Source of the DNA: Mesaphorura yosii
Taxonomy: Eukaryota; Arthropoda; Collembola; Poduromorpha; Tullbergiidae
NCBI GenBank assembly: GCA_009869945.1
Contig: WIXG01000578.1
Span: forward strand, 1-36,687
Direction of reading: 5' to 3'
Length of the DNA stretch: 36,687 bases
Part shown: in pieces, positions 17,639 to 27,934 of the stretch
Numbering within the stretch: the first letter of the stretch is position 1
Layout: every line of letters begins with the position of its first letter
Translations under genes and position numbers: made by a program
The notes under the pieces: generated by a model
What the model saw: only the letters and a program-made list of their open reading frames with translations
Told to the model about the DNA's origin: nothing
Databases searched by the model: none

Positions 17639-18718
17639 TCACATCTCCGCCACTTTCACGACGGCCTTGCCGAAATTCTTCCCGTGCAGCATTTCGACAA
17701 AGGCGCGTGGCGCATTCTCGATGCCCTCCGTGACCGTCTCCTTGTACTTTAACTTCCCCTGCTGGATGAGGCCCACAAAGGTTCTGACACAGTCCTCCCC
17801 GTATTTCCCCCACTCGTCAATTACCATGAAGCCCTCCATGCGAATCCGCTTCGTGAGCAGGTGCATAATATTGTATATCGGCTCCGGGGCGCTGTTGTAC
17901 TCGGAAATCAGGCCACAGACGACGATACGAGCGAAATTATTCGCATTCGCCAGCACAGCGTCGAGCATTTTCCCTCCCACGTTCTCAAAGTAAATGTCGA
18001 TCCCGTCCGGGCAGGCCTCCTTCAGAGCCCGGTCAAAGTCCGTGTTCTTCTTGTAGTTGAAGGCCGCGTCGAATCCGAGCTCGTTGAGGAGGTAACCGAC
18101 TTTGGCGTCGTCGCCCGCCGAGCCGACGACACGGAGCCCGAGTGCCTTGCTGTGCTGTCCCACGACTTGGCCCACGGCGCCGGAAGCGGCGGAGATGTAA
18201 ATTGTCTGCTGGCGTCCGTCCGGAAGGTGCAGCGGCTGAGCGTGCTTCTGGAGGCCGATGTACGCCGTGGCGCCGGGCATTCCGAGAACGCCCGTGTAAT
18301 AACTGAGCGGAACTGGCGAGCTCCTCGCGTTCGGAATGACGGTAATCTCATAAGGAGCTGATCCAGGAGGTGGAGTCGTATCCAACACCGTGTACTCTTC
18401 CCAATTCGCAAAGGTCGCCACGACGTCGCCCTCCCCGAACTTCGGGTCGCTGCTCTTGACCACTTCGGCCACCACGAAGCCCGAAACAGGGCCACCGAGT
18501 CGGATGGCGGGGAGGTAGGATTCTATTTTGGGGTCACGGAGCCGCCCACGAATGTACGGATCGACAGAGATCCACAGATTGCGGAGGAGGAGCTGTTTTG
18601 GGGCCAGAGCGAAGGAGGAGAGTGTGAGGGTTGATTTCCGGATCTCAAAGTGAGTGTCTGGGTCGGGGAAGCCTTCCGGCTCCTTTGCGTAAATCACTTG
18701 GATGTTTCGAGTGGACAT
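17639..18718 (-). CDS. Prostaglandin reductase 1-like NADP-dependent oxidoreductase
   Basis: A single uninterrupted frame of 359 aa, a little longer than the usual ~330-345 for the LTB4DH/PTGR1 and CurA branch of zinc-independent medium-chain reductases. The family motif appears as WISVDPYIRGRLRD at ~49-62, followed by GGPVSGFVVAEVV. The Rossmann nucleotide-binding loop is AASGAVGQVVGQ at 177-188, and the signature YFENVGGKMLDAVL spans ~243-256. The end is GKAVVKVAEM. These enzymes reduce alpha,beta-unsaturated ketones and aldehydes with NADPH in the cytosol, clearing oxidised lipids and eicosanoids. It has no intron, unlike most neighbours, so a retrocopy or an acquired gene is possible. The substrate cannot be told from sequence. 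Confidence 0.9.
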   Translation of the reverse strand: MSTRNIQVIYAKEPEGFPDPDTHFEIRKSTLTLSSFALAPKQLLLRNLWISVDPYIRGRLRDPKIESYLPAIRLGGPVSGFVVAEVVKSSDPKFGEGDVVATFANWEEYTVLDTTPPPGSAPYEITVIPNARSSPVPLSYYTGVLGMPGATAYIGLQKHAQPLHLPDGRQQTIYISAASGAVGQVVGQHSKALGLRVVGSAGDDAKVGYLLNELGFDAAFNYKKNTDFDRALKEACPDGIDIYFENVGGKMLDAVLANANNFARIVVCGLISEYNSAPEPIYNIMHLLTKRIRMEGFMVIDEWGKYGEDCVRTFVGLIQQGKLKYKETVTEGIENAPRAFVEMLHGKNFGKAVVKVAEM

Positions 18719-19564
18719 TTTCGGTTGCTTGTGTGCGTGTCAATTGTCAATTCTTATCTGAGGACTTTGTTCGCAGATTTGTTGTCGAGTGGAGGTCGGT
18801 GGTGCGGTTCGGACTCTTTTTAAACCAAAAGCAGAGACAGTAAGACAATGCCTGTAATTCTTGGCCACAAGAGAGAGTTCGAGCGTACAGGAAGTGTGTG
18901 TGTGTATCAGGTGTGTATGTAAACATTACAATTAGCATAGATTACAAGACCACAGAGCCAGCCAAAGTCACGTAACCCCGTAACCATAAACTGGAAGAAC
19001 GTGTGGAACGTGACGATACAAATGCGGGTGGCCTTGGACTTCGTCTATCTGTGTCTCAGCTCTCACGCTTTAAGACAATGACGACAAAGTCCGCTTCTTC
19101 ACATTAATTCATGTCTGGACATGGCATTTTTAGATACAATTCGGGCATGTAGCGACCGCGTCCACTCCAAAGTCCAAAATCGCAGGCCGTTGCTAAGCGT
19201 GCAATTCACGTGCTTAAATGAAGTTAAAGTCGTTAAAGTTGCATAATTTCGTGCACTTGGGAGTTGTTGAGGTTTGAGATTTCACGGATAACCTCGCTAA
19301 TTGCAGTATGAACTACAACTTGATCTTGAAAGCGAAGTCTCATCTTCGAACCTTATAACCTTTCGCTTATTAATTTATTGAGTCATCTTGTTATTCACTT
19401 TCTCAGCGTAAGCAACGTGATGTCGAATGAAAAGTAAAATTTTCCATGTGCTATGTCACGAAACGTGAAATCATTTCACGCCTTTTCATCATTGCAATCT
19501 CAAACTGCTTTCGGTGAAATTCAGTCTTCTTATTTCGATTCCCAGCTTCGTGCGCTACGAAGAA
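18719..19564. other. Divergent intergenic region, ~0.85 kb
   Basis: No gene seen. A short GTGTGTGTGT run lies near 18893-18903. A TTTATTGAGTCAT segment at ~19374 recurs at ~20834 upstream of the second GLYAT-like gene, showing that the tandem duplication included upstream sequence. Confidence 0.45.
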
Positions 19565-20613
19565 ATGGCTACTTTGATGAAGAACGGTCTTGGAAAGGAA
19601 GGACAGGCACACGTGAATGCGAATGGCAGAGGCGCCTGCAAAGCAAACGGACAGCCAGCCTCACTGGAATTCGTGTTGGTCCCTCACGCGTCCATGGACG
19701 CCCTAATTCGTGTCCTGAAGGCCAGACTTCCGAAATCAGCAAACGTGAATTTAGTCACACGACACGTGCTTTGATGTTTGTCAAGAATCAACTTGCCATG
19801 TTGTCATTTGCTAATTTCCCTATCGCAGGTCTACAATTCCACTGTTCGGCTCTCACGAAACCCGGACGACTTTGAAATGTACACTCTGGGAGGTAACTTA
19901 ACTCAGGAGGCGTGGATCCTCGCAAAATTCCCAATCCAAGCATTCGGAGCCAAGCAGTTGTTTGCTATCTCAGCGCCCAGCCTTCCATCAATTACTGCCG
20001 TCCCTTCACATATCCGCCAAGCGTTCATCGACACTCGCGTAATCGACTGGGACGCCTCATTCGAGTTTACCGCACTGGACTACGCGGTGGGTTCACTCCT
20101 CACGGAAATCAGCACGTTCGTGAAGGGGCACGTGCTTACAAGCCACCCACACATTTTTTTTACTACATGTCGACGGAGGAGGCACTCAAGCTGGAGTTGC
20201 CGGACATCGTGTCGGGTGACGATGAGCTCGTGCGTGTGAAGCAGCTCGACACTGACGCTGGAGCCGAGTTTATCGCTGGCAACTGGGCATACACGGGCGA
20301 AGGCACAAGAAAGTACGTCCGAACAATGATCGAGAAACATCCGTCCACTGGTGTGTACGTAAACGTCCAGGCAGTGAGCGGAGCCATCTCGCATGCGGAT
20401 CTACTTGTGGGTATGCTGGCGACGGAGCCGGCCTACCGCAACAAAGGCTACGCGGTCGTTGCGATGAAGAATCATCTGCGTAAGCTTGCCATGGAAAGAT
20501 ACGTGCCGGCCAGCTGCGTCGAGAGCCGGAATGACGCCTCAAATCGCTTCCATCAAAAGGTCGGCATGGTTGTCTCGCACTCGACGATTGATATCAATAA
20601 CCTTGGCTTTTGA
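19565..20613 (+). pseudogene. GLYAT-like N-acyltransferase, copy 1, frameshifted in a T8 run
   Basis: Exon 1 (19565-19744) and exon 2 (from 19829) match copy 2 residue by residue (LEFVLVPHASMDALIRVLKA, FIDTRVIDWDASFEF, EISTFVKGHV). At T8 (20154-20161) the frame shifts. As read, the protein would end at 20237-20239 after ~196 aa. The rest of the GNAT domain continues in the next frame to TGA 20611-20613, fully open and well conserved (RKYVRTMIEKHPSTGVYVN, RNKGYAVVAMKNHLRKLA). Six or nine Ts would restore the frame. The intact remainder makes a homopolymer sequencing error or a very recent mutation likely. If intact, it would transfer an acyl group from acyl-CoA, as in glycine conjugation. Confidence 0.75.
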
Positions 20614-21066
20614 GATACGGATTTAACTACCGTTTAGAATCCGGAGACTTGCACGTGTTACTTTGACTGAATTAAAGAGGTGCAAAACTAGAAGACCTTG
20701 TAGACGTGTAGACCATTGAGTGCAGGTTGCAAGCAGCGACGACCTGACGTGCTCTTGAACTTGACCTCAACGACATGCACCCCGGCACGTCTGGCCTCCT
20801 GAAATGCTATCGTTTATCACTTGTCCCGCTAGATTTATTGAGTCATGTTGTTGCCCGTTGCTGTTTTTGCAAGGCAATAAAAACTTTCCATTGACAGACA
20901 TCTCGTGTAGTCTGAAATCATCTCGTACACTTTCGTCATTTACTGCTACTGCTACTGCTATTTAAGTGTTGATTAGTGCGGCAGCCGCTGGTCAGAAGCT
21001 TGCAGTTGTAGAAATCGGATACTTGACTTGAAAGTCGCGAATCAGCCAATACATGAAATTAGTGAA
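20614..21066. other. Spacer between tandem GLYAT-like copies
   Basis: Holds ATTAAA at 20671-20676 and AATAAA at 20876-20881 as 3' signals of copy 1, then a TACTGC hexamer repeated about 3.5 times at ~20941-20961 just before a TATTTAA box at ~20959-20965, the probable promoter of copy 2. Nothing else seen. Confidence 0.5.
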
Positions 21067-22139
21067 ATGGCAACTGTGGTGAAGAACAACGGCAGTGGGC
21101 AAGAGGTCAAAGCAGTCGTAGACGTGAATGGCAATTTCACCTGCAAACCCAACAGCAAGGCTGCCACCACCACAACGGCCGCATTGGAATTTGTGCTGGT
21201 GCCTCACTCGTCCATGGACGCCGTGATTCGAGTTTTGAAGGCCAGGCTACCGAAATCTGCAAATGTAGCTACACGCTCAAACTGTTATGCCTTTTCCATT
21301 CGTTCTAAGATTTTATTGTTCGCATTTCGCAGGTCTACAATTGCGCTCTTCGCCTCTCACGCAACCCCGGCGAATTTGAGATGTTCACTTTGGGCGGAGA
21401 CTTGACGCAGCATGCGTGGATCCTCGTCAAGTTGACAACGCAATCGGTGGGCGCCAAGCAACTATTCACCGCCTCGCCGCCCGGGTTGCCTTCAGGTGAT
21501 GGCGGTGCTACCTTGCCACCGCCGCCGCACGTCCGCCAAGCATTCATCGACACGTCCATCATCGACTGGGACGATGATTTTGAATTCATTGGACTGGACT
21601 CCGCCCTCGGCGCTCTGATCACCGAAATCAGCACTTTCGTGAAGGGGCACGTGATTACAAGCCACGTTAATTTCTGTTACTGCATGCCGACGGAGGAGGC
21701 GCTCAAGCTGGAGGTGCCGGACATCGAGAATGAAGGTGAGAACGGGCAAGGGCGAGTTCGCGTGGAGCGGCTGGACACGGAACGCGGAGCCGAATTCATC
21801 GCACGCTGGTGGAAGTACACGGGCGAAGGCACGAGAAAGTACGTCCGAACAATGATCGAGAAACATCCGTCCACGGGCGTTTACATCGACGGCCAGCCGG
21901 TGAGTGGCGTCATTTCACACGCGGAGATGCTTGTGGGCATGTTGGCCACCGATCCGGCACACCGCAACAAAGGCTATGCGCTGGTCGTCATGAAAAATCA
22001 CCTGCGGAACCTGGCCAGGGAGGGATACGCGCCGGCCAGCTGCGTGGAGAACAGGAACGAGGCTTCGAAGCGATTCCATGCGAAATTGGGCATGCGTTAC
22101 TCGCACGGGACGGTCGACATCAACAACATTGGCTTTTGA
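21067..22139 (+). CDS. GLYAT-like (glycine N-acyltransferase family) GNAT enzyme, copy 2
   Basis: Two exons (21067-21264, 21333-22139) separated by a 68-bp intron give 334 aa. The C-terminal GNAT fold carries the acyl-CoA loop RNKGYA at 277-282 within MLATDPAHRNKGYALVVMKN, followed by the family's VENRNEASKRFHAKLGM. Upstream ARWWKYTGEGTRKYVRTMIE is the usual GLYAT lead-in. The N-terminal ~190 residues correspond to the GLYAT N-domain. Members conjugate acyl-CoAs to amino acids for detoxification; the substrate here is unknown. The splice position is the same as in copy 1, so the pair arose by tandem DNA duplication. ATTAAA at 22205-22210 matches that of copy 1. Confidence 0.85.
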
Positions 22140-22290
22140 GAACCGAGCGTCGAATTCGAATTGTTTATTACATACTGCAAGTTGAAATTTAAAATTTTTA
22201 CCGAATTAAAGGGATCAAATTACAAGATTACAAGATTGAAAGGTCAGCTTTTACAGGAAATCGCCGTTGAGTTGACGTTGACATTGTCGT

Positions 22291-23850
22291 TCATTCGCCC
22301 TGCACACGCTCGAGCTTCGTGTCGTTCTCCGTGAAGACGCGAACGGTGAACGGAACGGACTTCCCGACCTCGGGCGGAAGAGGGCGTGAGCACCGTCGCC
22401 CCGCCCGCGTCGGTTCTCCTGAACGGTGTCGTCTTGAGCGTGATGACGATGATGTACGTGCCCGGGTCCAGGAACGCCCACTGGCTCGCCTCGCGACTAA
22501 TGTTGCCTCCAATCGCGAGGTACGACGTCTTGCCCACATTCACCTCATCCAGCAACGCGCCCACGTCCGATTCGCGACCCATCGCATTAATCAGCAGAAA
22601 GTCAAGGTTGCAGTTAGGGGTCCAGGGGGCCGTGTACTTGGCCAGAAGCACGCCGAAGGTGGGCACGCACGTGTCGCGCACACGCTCGTCGCGAGCGAGG
22701 CTCTTAGCGTTCTGGCGCACCTCGAATTTGTACGCGGGATAGAAGCTGATCGATGTCGGGTCCGCCTGTTACTGGAGCGAGGCCGGGAACTCGCCCTGGG
22801 CTGTCGCGAGCACGTTGTCGTCAGAAGGCGCACAGCTCCAGTTGCCAAAGTATTTAATGACGTGGGCGAGCTCCATCCAGAAGACGCCCTCTTCGATCCA
22901 CGTTGACCCGTCCGCCTTCCGCTTGGCGGTTCCTGCTCAAGGAGACCCCGGCTGAGGTCGTCCGTGTCGCTGTACGCTCCACGCCACTCGTCGTCCGACC
23001 CGTGCGGGTTCCGAATAAGCACCATGTACCTCCTCCCACTCCCGTCCCGAATCTTCTCCTCCTCAGTCTGCAGCGCCGTGCACGCGTGTGGCCCGACGAG
23101 GCCTTTTTCTTGGCCGCGTTGTAGTTCCAGCCAGTGTGCGCGTCCTGCGAGTAGCCGTGGAGTACGCCGGCCTCCACCGCGTAGTTTTGGTGGAACGAGT
23201 CGGGCCCCACAAAGTACTTGCACGCGATGTACGCTCCGATCCGGGCTTTGATGACGTGGTAGCGGTAGTGGTAGTGGAGCGGTCGCCCACCTGGCCAAAG
23301 AGCTTCTACCCCTCATGCGGGCAGTGGAGCGAGACGACCTCCGAGAAGCCGACCGCGAAGTTGGCGAGAGCCTGCTAAGCCCAGCCGCCCTCGATGCCCT
23401 GGTACGTCCCCACGAACTTGGCGTACGCCTTCTCGATGAGGGTGGGCCAGAACTCGGCCACTTTCTGGTCGGGCTTCGACGTAATGTGCGTAAAGTACGG
23501 CCTTCACTCGTAGCCGTAACGCTTGCATGGGATCCGATCGTCCACGACAACTTCGACCCACTTGCCATCACCCACCCATGTGGTAGAACCTGAAGTGAAA
23601 CTCCCCGCAATATTTGTCCGCGTCGAACCCCGTAAAATTGTCCTCTGGGATGACAAACTTGCTCTTGTCCTGCTGCATCGTGAGCGCCCGCAGCAAGGCG
23701 ACATAGCATCAGTCTTCGAGCCCGCCCTGCTGCAAATCGAAGCACATTTCCGGCCCCGCGTCGGACGGACGACACGTGCCGGGATTATTTTCCGGATTAA
23801 GATTATGCTGCGGCATGTGCACAACATGCGGCAGGAAGGTGCGTAGATTT
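22291..23850 (-). pseudogene. Calpain-family cysteine protease pseudogene
   Basis: Calpain-like motifs occur in order on the minus strand but in all three frames: a region resembling FxFRFYxxGxWVEVVVDDRIPC (~23540), EKAYAKFVGTYQGIEGG (~23390), GLVGPHACTALQTEEEKIRD and RYMVLIRNPHGSDDEWRGAY (~23000-23100), FWMELAHVIKYFGNWSCAPS (~22850). The CBSW-type domain follows (KYTAPWTPNCNLDFLL, ASQWAFLDPGTYIIVITLKT) and ends at VRVFTENDTKLERVQGE. Multiple frameshifts and in-frame stops break it, and no intact frame covers the catalytic triad. Live calpains are calcium-dependent cytosolic proteases. The N-terminal part is missing. A second fragment lies at 32880-33500. The long open minus-strand frame 22591-23775 mixes frames and is not a real protein. 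Confidence 0.8.
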
Positions 23851-24200
23851 AGAAACATATCGAGGTACCAATTAGCGATTTCCTATTCGCGACATGACAC
23901 ATTCTGCAAATTTGTCTTTCAAAATTCAGTAAATTGGGTATCCAGAATTCCAGAACTGTTCCATAATTCAGAGAACACAATTTAGATGCCTGTCGTGTAC
24001 ATAGTTTCATGCACTCCATAATTTGTACCTTTGACAGATGGCTGACAGACTTGATTACACGTTACTGGAAAGTGAGCTTAAGCAATTAGTTATTTAGCGT
24101 CTCTGTTTCACCTTGACATTAAGCTGAGATATACATTACCGTGTCCTCATTCAAATTCTGTACCTCGCCCAAGCAGACAGGTTAACGTGTAGGGCACAGA
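23851..24200. other. Intergenic, ~350 bp
   Basis: AT-rich, no gene seen. It separates the calpain pseudogene from the plus-strand chemoreceptor and should hold the receptor promoter. Confidence 0.4.
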
Positions 24201-25292
24201 ATGTTGACCCGGAAAGAGTATTCTATCGTCCTGCACTATTCCCGGGTCGCTACCCGGTACAACCTGCCCATGGGGATGCACCTGCTCCTCATACCACACG
24301 ACAAGTGCTCCCAAGTCTCCTACATAGGATACCTGACCATGGTAGGGTACATAGTAGCCTACAGCGCGTATCGCGTAGCCAATTGCCGCGATTCCAGTCT
24401 TGAACTTCAAGTCCTGAATGGGGCCTACCTCGTCGTCTTGGTCACGACCTTCCTGGCGCACGTGGGTCTCGCCTTGTACAGACGGGAGCTGGCGGATCTC
24501 TTCAACAAATTCTTGGACATGCACCGGAAAACGCACGGGTCGGGCATCCGGTGGGTCACGGGTGATGGCGCCAGCGTCCGGGAGAAAGTGCTGGACTACA
24601 TTTATGCAGGGATCAGGTTTATCGGAATCTGGAACATGCCAATCTTTTGTGCCATGGAATTTGCATACGCGTGGCAGGAAGGGATTGCCTGCTCCCTTCT
24701 TCAGGCGCTCCTCACTGTGCTTCACTTCACCTGCTCCTACGTCATGGTGGGTCATACCCAAATGATTGCGTTCCTCTACTTTAGCTTGGAAGGTGAGACA
24801 CTCCGCCCCGGGGCAGCTCAGGAGAGTCTCCTCCCGTTCAGGGCCCTGTCCATCGTCTGCAACCTCTTCGACCAAACCTATGGCGTGGCCATTGTCCCTG
24901 TCGTCAAGTACGCAGTCGCGTTCGAGGGAATGGCGTGCCTTGTCGGGGCCATTCGCCTTCCAGGTACCGGGGTGACCGCGGTGGTCATCAAGGGCGGCTT
25001 GTTAGCCTTGGGTGTGTACTGCATAGGGTTTCTCGTGGTGGTAGCCAACATATGCAGCAATGTGTACACCAAGTCCATGAGCTACATCTGGAACTGGCTC
25101 CACTCCCCGGAGCGTGCAGGGGGTGGGCGCACTTCGGGCAAGGAATCTACTCGTACACGCGTGACCACCGCCTCATTGCGCCCAATTAGGTTCAGCGTGG
25201 CCGGAATGTACTACATTGACAGGGAGGCGAGACTGACGTTCCTGGACTTCCTGGTGAATCGAACCTTGACCCTGCTAATTGCTTCCCAGTAG
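24201..25292 (+). CDS. Insect-type chemoreceptor (gustatory-receptor-like), intronless
   Basis: One frame of 363 aa with about seven hydrophobic segments, among them SYIGYLTMVGYIVAYSAYRV, LNGAYLVVLVTTFLAHVGLA, LLQALLTVLHFTCSYVMVG, VVKYAVAFEGMACLVGAIRL and VVIKGGLLALGVYCIGFLVV. The last helix is in LTFLDFLVNRTLTLL. The intracellular N-terminus without a signal peptide, the charged loops and the aromatic tail before the last helix fit the 7TM ligand-gated channel family of arthropod gustatory receptors. The canonical TYhhhhhQF motif is not clear. The tail matches the pseudogene at 7304-8095, so both belong to one subfamily. The ligand is unknown. The lack of introns is common in expanded receptor clades. 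Confidence 0.75.
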   Translation: MLTRKEYSIVLHYSRVATRYNLPMGMHLLLIPHDKCSQVSYIGYLTMVGYIVAYSAYRVANCRDSSLELQVLNGAYLVVLVTTFLAHVGLALYRRELADLFNKFLDMHRKTHGSGIRWVTGDGASVREKVLDYIYAGIRFIGIWNMPIFCAMEFAYAWQEGIACSLLQALLTVLHFTCSYVMVGHTQMIAFLYFSLEGETLRPGAAQESLLPFRALSIVCNLFDQTYGVAIVPVVKYAVAFEGMACLVGAIRLPGTGVTAVVIKGGLLALGVYCIGFLVVVANICSNVYTKSMSYIWNWLHSPERAGGGRTSGKESTRTRVTTASLRPIRFSVAGMYYIDREARLTFLDFLVNRTLTLLIASQ

Positions 25293-25700
25293 GCATGGAG
25301 TCGGACAATGTGAATGTGATTCATGACATCTGTCGCAAAATATCCTGTAATTCTGGGAACTCCTTTAAAGAATTTAGAGGTAGACTTTTGAACTGCCCAA
25401 TTGTCTTATTCGCTATTAGTTTAGAATTAATTTGGATTTGAAGCCACCATTTATAAAAATGAATGGCAATTTGATCTGCACAAATATTTTCACGGCCACA
25501 GTTTGTTCTAGTTTTCTCAAAATTAAGCGTACATCATTCATGAATCATGACCAAACGGTGAAGCCTGAAGTCCCAATCTTATAGCACCATGGTGGCGGAT
25601 AAATGCTTGAAAATTATTTAGAAGCCAATAGGGCTTTAAAGTCCTCATTATCTGTAGCAACAATACGCGAACTTTTAGTTTTTGTCTTTCATGTTGCCCC
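25293..25700. other. Intergenic, ~400 bp, AT-rich
   Basis: Nothing recognised. Contains the 3' end of the receptor gene before it. Confidence 0.4.
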
Positions 25701-25903
25701 AGATAGATTTGAATTACTCACGTATTTTTTAAAAAGTGGACATGGAAAAGGTGGGTTAGCAAACCAGACAAGTTTCCTTATCTCTGGATTGACTTTTCTT
25801 TTAAAACAATTGTTTCCGTCACTGGTCCTGCCTGATTCATGTAAAAGTCAAAAGAAGTAACTCCCATATGTAGGTCCTCTTGAAAAAATTTTAAGAACTC
25901 TAT
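25701..25903. repeat. Dispersed repeat R, copy 1
   Basis: Begins AGATAGATTTGAATTACTCA and ends near GAAAAAATTTTAAGAACTC. It is closely matched at 27346-27532 and 36269-36470 in the same orientation. This copy lies just beyond the 3' end of the receptor at 26014. Confidence 0.9.
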
Positions 25904-25952
25904 GCCTCATAGATAACGGAGATTGAATTGAAAGAAAAAGAAATTGATATCT

Positions 25953-25958
25953 TTTATT
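25953..25958 (-). terminator. Poly(A) signal AATAAA for the minus-strand receptor
   Basis: TTTATT on the plus strand, 56 bp past the stop at 26014. The same arrangement recurs in the partial copy at the window end. Confidence 0.55.
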
Positions 25959-26013
25959 TCATTTTTCAACTCTACACATTGCACGATATGAAGAAATAGA
26001 AATACTCTCGTAT

Positions 26014-27228
26014 CTAACCACTGTCCAAAAGAATCAGCAGATCCACCACCCATCCTATTATGACGGAATCCAATATAGTCACGAACAATGTTTCCGTTAC
26101 CGGGACAACCACAATTTCCCATTGCAATGGTTGACATGACTTGAAGAATTTGATATCGACAAGTCTACGTTCTTGCACAGCTGCTGCCTTTCCTTGTTTG
26201 ATGTACTCTTCGCTAGCACGTCTAAATCGATTTGCCATTTCTATGGTAGCCTGTTGTACTCCCATGGACACAATAGATACTCCAGCCATCACGAACAGTA
26301 TCACTGGACCAAGGCGATGTCCGAATTTGATCATACCCGTGAAACCAGTGATTGCCATAAAGCAAGTACTGATGACCATTGGTGGTATGGTGAATCCACC
26401 ATATTCTTGTACGAAACGGAACCAGATTTGATGAGCTCTGTACAGGATCTGAAGACGCCTCTCGTTGTCATAATTTACTGCGCCGTTGTCGTGGTCACCA
26501 ACAGTGTCAGGAGCTCGGGCATGGATTTGTAACCATCGATACATGAAATTTGCCCCAATAAAGATGTTGAGTATGTTCAGAATGTTGATGACAATATCCA
26601 GCGTATACATATGCAATCCCCCGATCAGCATTACACTCACAGGGATCCATCGTGACCCCGTCAACCATGTCCCCAGTGCAGCAGCGTCTTTCATGGCTGT
26701 CACTTTTCCTTCGATTCCTACCATTATACCAAGTGGTGTACTTGCAACTGCAAGCCATCCACCATACCTCAAGATCCATAGAATTGGTTCCAGACCATCA
26801 CGCTCCACATGCTCAGGTCTTCCAAAGTGTGTTGCTAGGCGACGGTTGAAGAGATACATTCCATTCAAGAATGTCATGACATACTGCAATAGTGACGGCG
26901 AAACAACGAATGTGAGTATTCCAATTGTAAGTAGATTCATACCAGTGAGAACTCCACGTTCAACTATTTCATTATATTTAACTCCAGCAGCAGGAAAATT
27001 CAAGACACCTGTTGCGATGTGAACCCAACAAAATGTAATCAGCCGGGCTATAATGTTGACAATGCAACATGCTACCACAGCACGGTGTAGAGCAGGCGAC
27101 ACTCGTCGGTACTGGTATCCAAGTCTACGGTCGTAAATAAGCTTTATGGGTTCTACAAAAAAAAATGGAGTCTGGCAGACACCATAGATTTGAGTGAGGA
27201 AACGAAATGACGTTTTGGAAATTGTCAT
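26014..27228 (-). CDS. Insect-type chemoreceptor (gustatory-receptor-like), intronless
   Basis: One frame of 404 aa with seven or so membrane segments (AVVACCIVNIIARLITFCWV, LLTIGILTFVVSPSLLQYVM, WIPVSVMLIGGLHMYTLDIV, IPPMVISTCFMAITGFTGMI, LGPVILFVMAGVSIVSMGVQ, and the last helix FVTILDSVIIGWVVDLLILL). Before the last helix comes FFKSCQPLQWEIVVVPVTET, the conserved C-terminal block of gustatory-receptor-type channels, and there is no signal peptide. It is from a different subfamily than the receptor at 24201. It is bracketed by direct copies of repeat R (25701 and 27346), and a close paralogue of its 3' end lies at 36583, which points to duplication of a repeat-plus-gene unit. Base use is more AT-rich than in neighbouring genes. 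Confidence 0.8.
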   Translation of the reverse strand: MTISKTSFRFLTQIYGVCQTPFFFVEPIKLIYDRRLGYQYRRVSPALHRAVVACCIVNIIARLITFCWVHIATGVLNFPAAGVKYNEIVERGVLTGMNLLTIGILTFVVSPSLLQYVMTFLNGMYLFNRRLATHFGRPEHVERDGLEPILWILRYGGWLAVASTPLGIMVGIEGKVTAMKDAAALGTWLTGSRWIPVSVMLIGGLHMYTLDIVINILNILNIFIGANFMYRWLQIHARAPDTVGDHDNGAVNYDNERRLQILYRAHQIWFRFVQEYGGFTIPPMVISTCFMAITGFTGMIKFGHRLGPVILFVMAGVSIVSMGVQQATIEMANRFRRASEEYIKQGKAAAVQERRLVDIKFFKSCQPLQWEIVVVPVTETLFVTILDSVIIGWVVDLLILLDSG

Positions 27229-27345
27229 GGTGAGGTGATGGCGCTCGTCGTCTTAGCTGACTCGAACTGTAACTACGAATTGGCATGAGCATCTTCTTCA
27301 CGAATTTCATCTTGTGCACGATCCTACGTCACACATGCATTTATT

Positions 27346-27532
27346 AGATAGATTTGAATTATTCATGTATTTTTTAAAAAGTGGACATGGAAAAGGTGGG
27401 TTAGCAAACCAGACAAGTTTCCTTATCTCTGGATTGACTTTTCTTTTAAAACAATTATTTCCGTCACTGGTCCTGCCTGATTCATGTCATAGTCGAAAGA
27501 TGTAACTCCCATAAGTAGGTTTCCGTGAAATT
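27346..27532. repeat. Dispersed repeat R, copy 2
   Basis: Matches copy 1 from AGATAGATTTGAATTA to ATAAGTAGGTTTCCGTGAAA. It lies upstream of the receptor start at 27228, so the gene is flanked by R in direct orientation. Confidence 0.9.
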
Positions 27533-27934
27533 TTGTTTGGAGCATGTGGCTAAGTTAGGGTGGGGTTGATTAGGTTAGGTTAGGGCATTAGGATAAAGTG
27601 CTGTGTATTTGGTTAGTGGCCCATGATATTCAGTAGGTGGTCACTAGCCCTATGTGTTAAATTTGAATGCTGGGTGGCAGGTAAAGGCAGGAGTTCCTTC
27701 AGTGCATCATTCAATGTCGAATTCAAGGCGAGTTTGCAACCATTCTTATCTTTACAGCTTTGAGAGCATGAATTTGGGGATTATAGAACCAGAAAAGGCG
27801 ATATCAAGAATTCCTATTGGCTTACAAGAGCTGAATTATATGTACATTAATTAATCTGTAAATCTTGCACATTTCAAATGTTTACGTCGCTTTGCGTTCG
27901 TTTTCCTTTCGTAAATTCGCATTTTAAAATTGTA
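27533..27934. other. Intergenic; short interstitial TTAGG-type sequence
   Basis: Contains GATTAGGTTAGGTTAGGGC around 27567-27585, three tandem units of the arthropod telomere motif TTAGG, and a further TTAGG nearby. No gene before the CUB gene. Confidence 0.5.

Noticed and set aside
22319..22906. 195-codon plus-strand frame
   Set aside because: Antisense to the calpain pseudogene CBSW region; no independent support.
22591..23775. 394-codon minus-strand frame as one Arg-rich protein
   Set aside because: Only a short stretch is calpain-like (RYMVLIRNPHGSDDEW); the rest is the wrong frame of the same pseudogene.
25603..25860. Short frame in repeat R as a gene
   Set aside because: Part of the frame is shared by copies 1 and 2 only because the copies are nearly identical; copy 3 breaks it.
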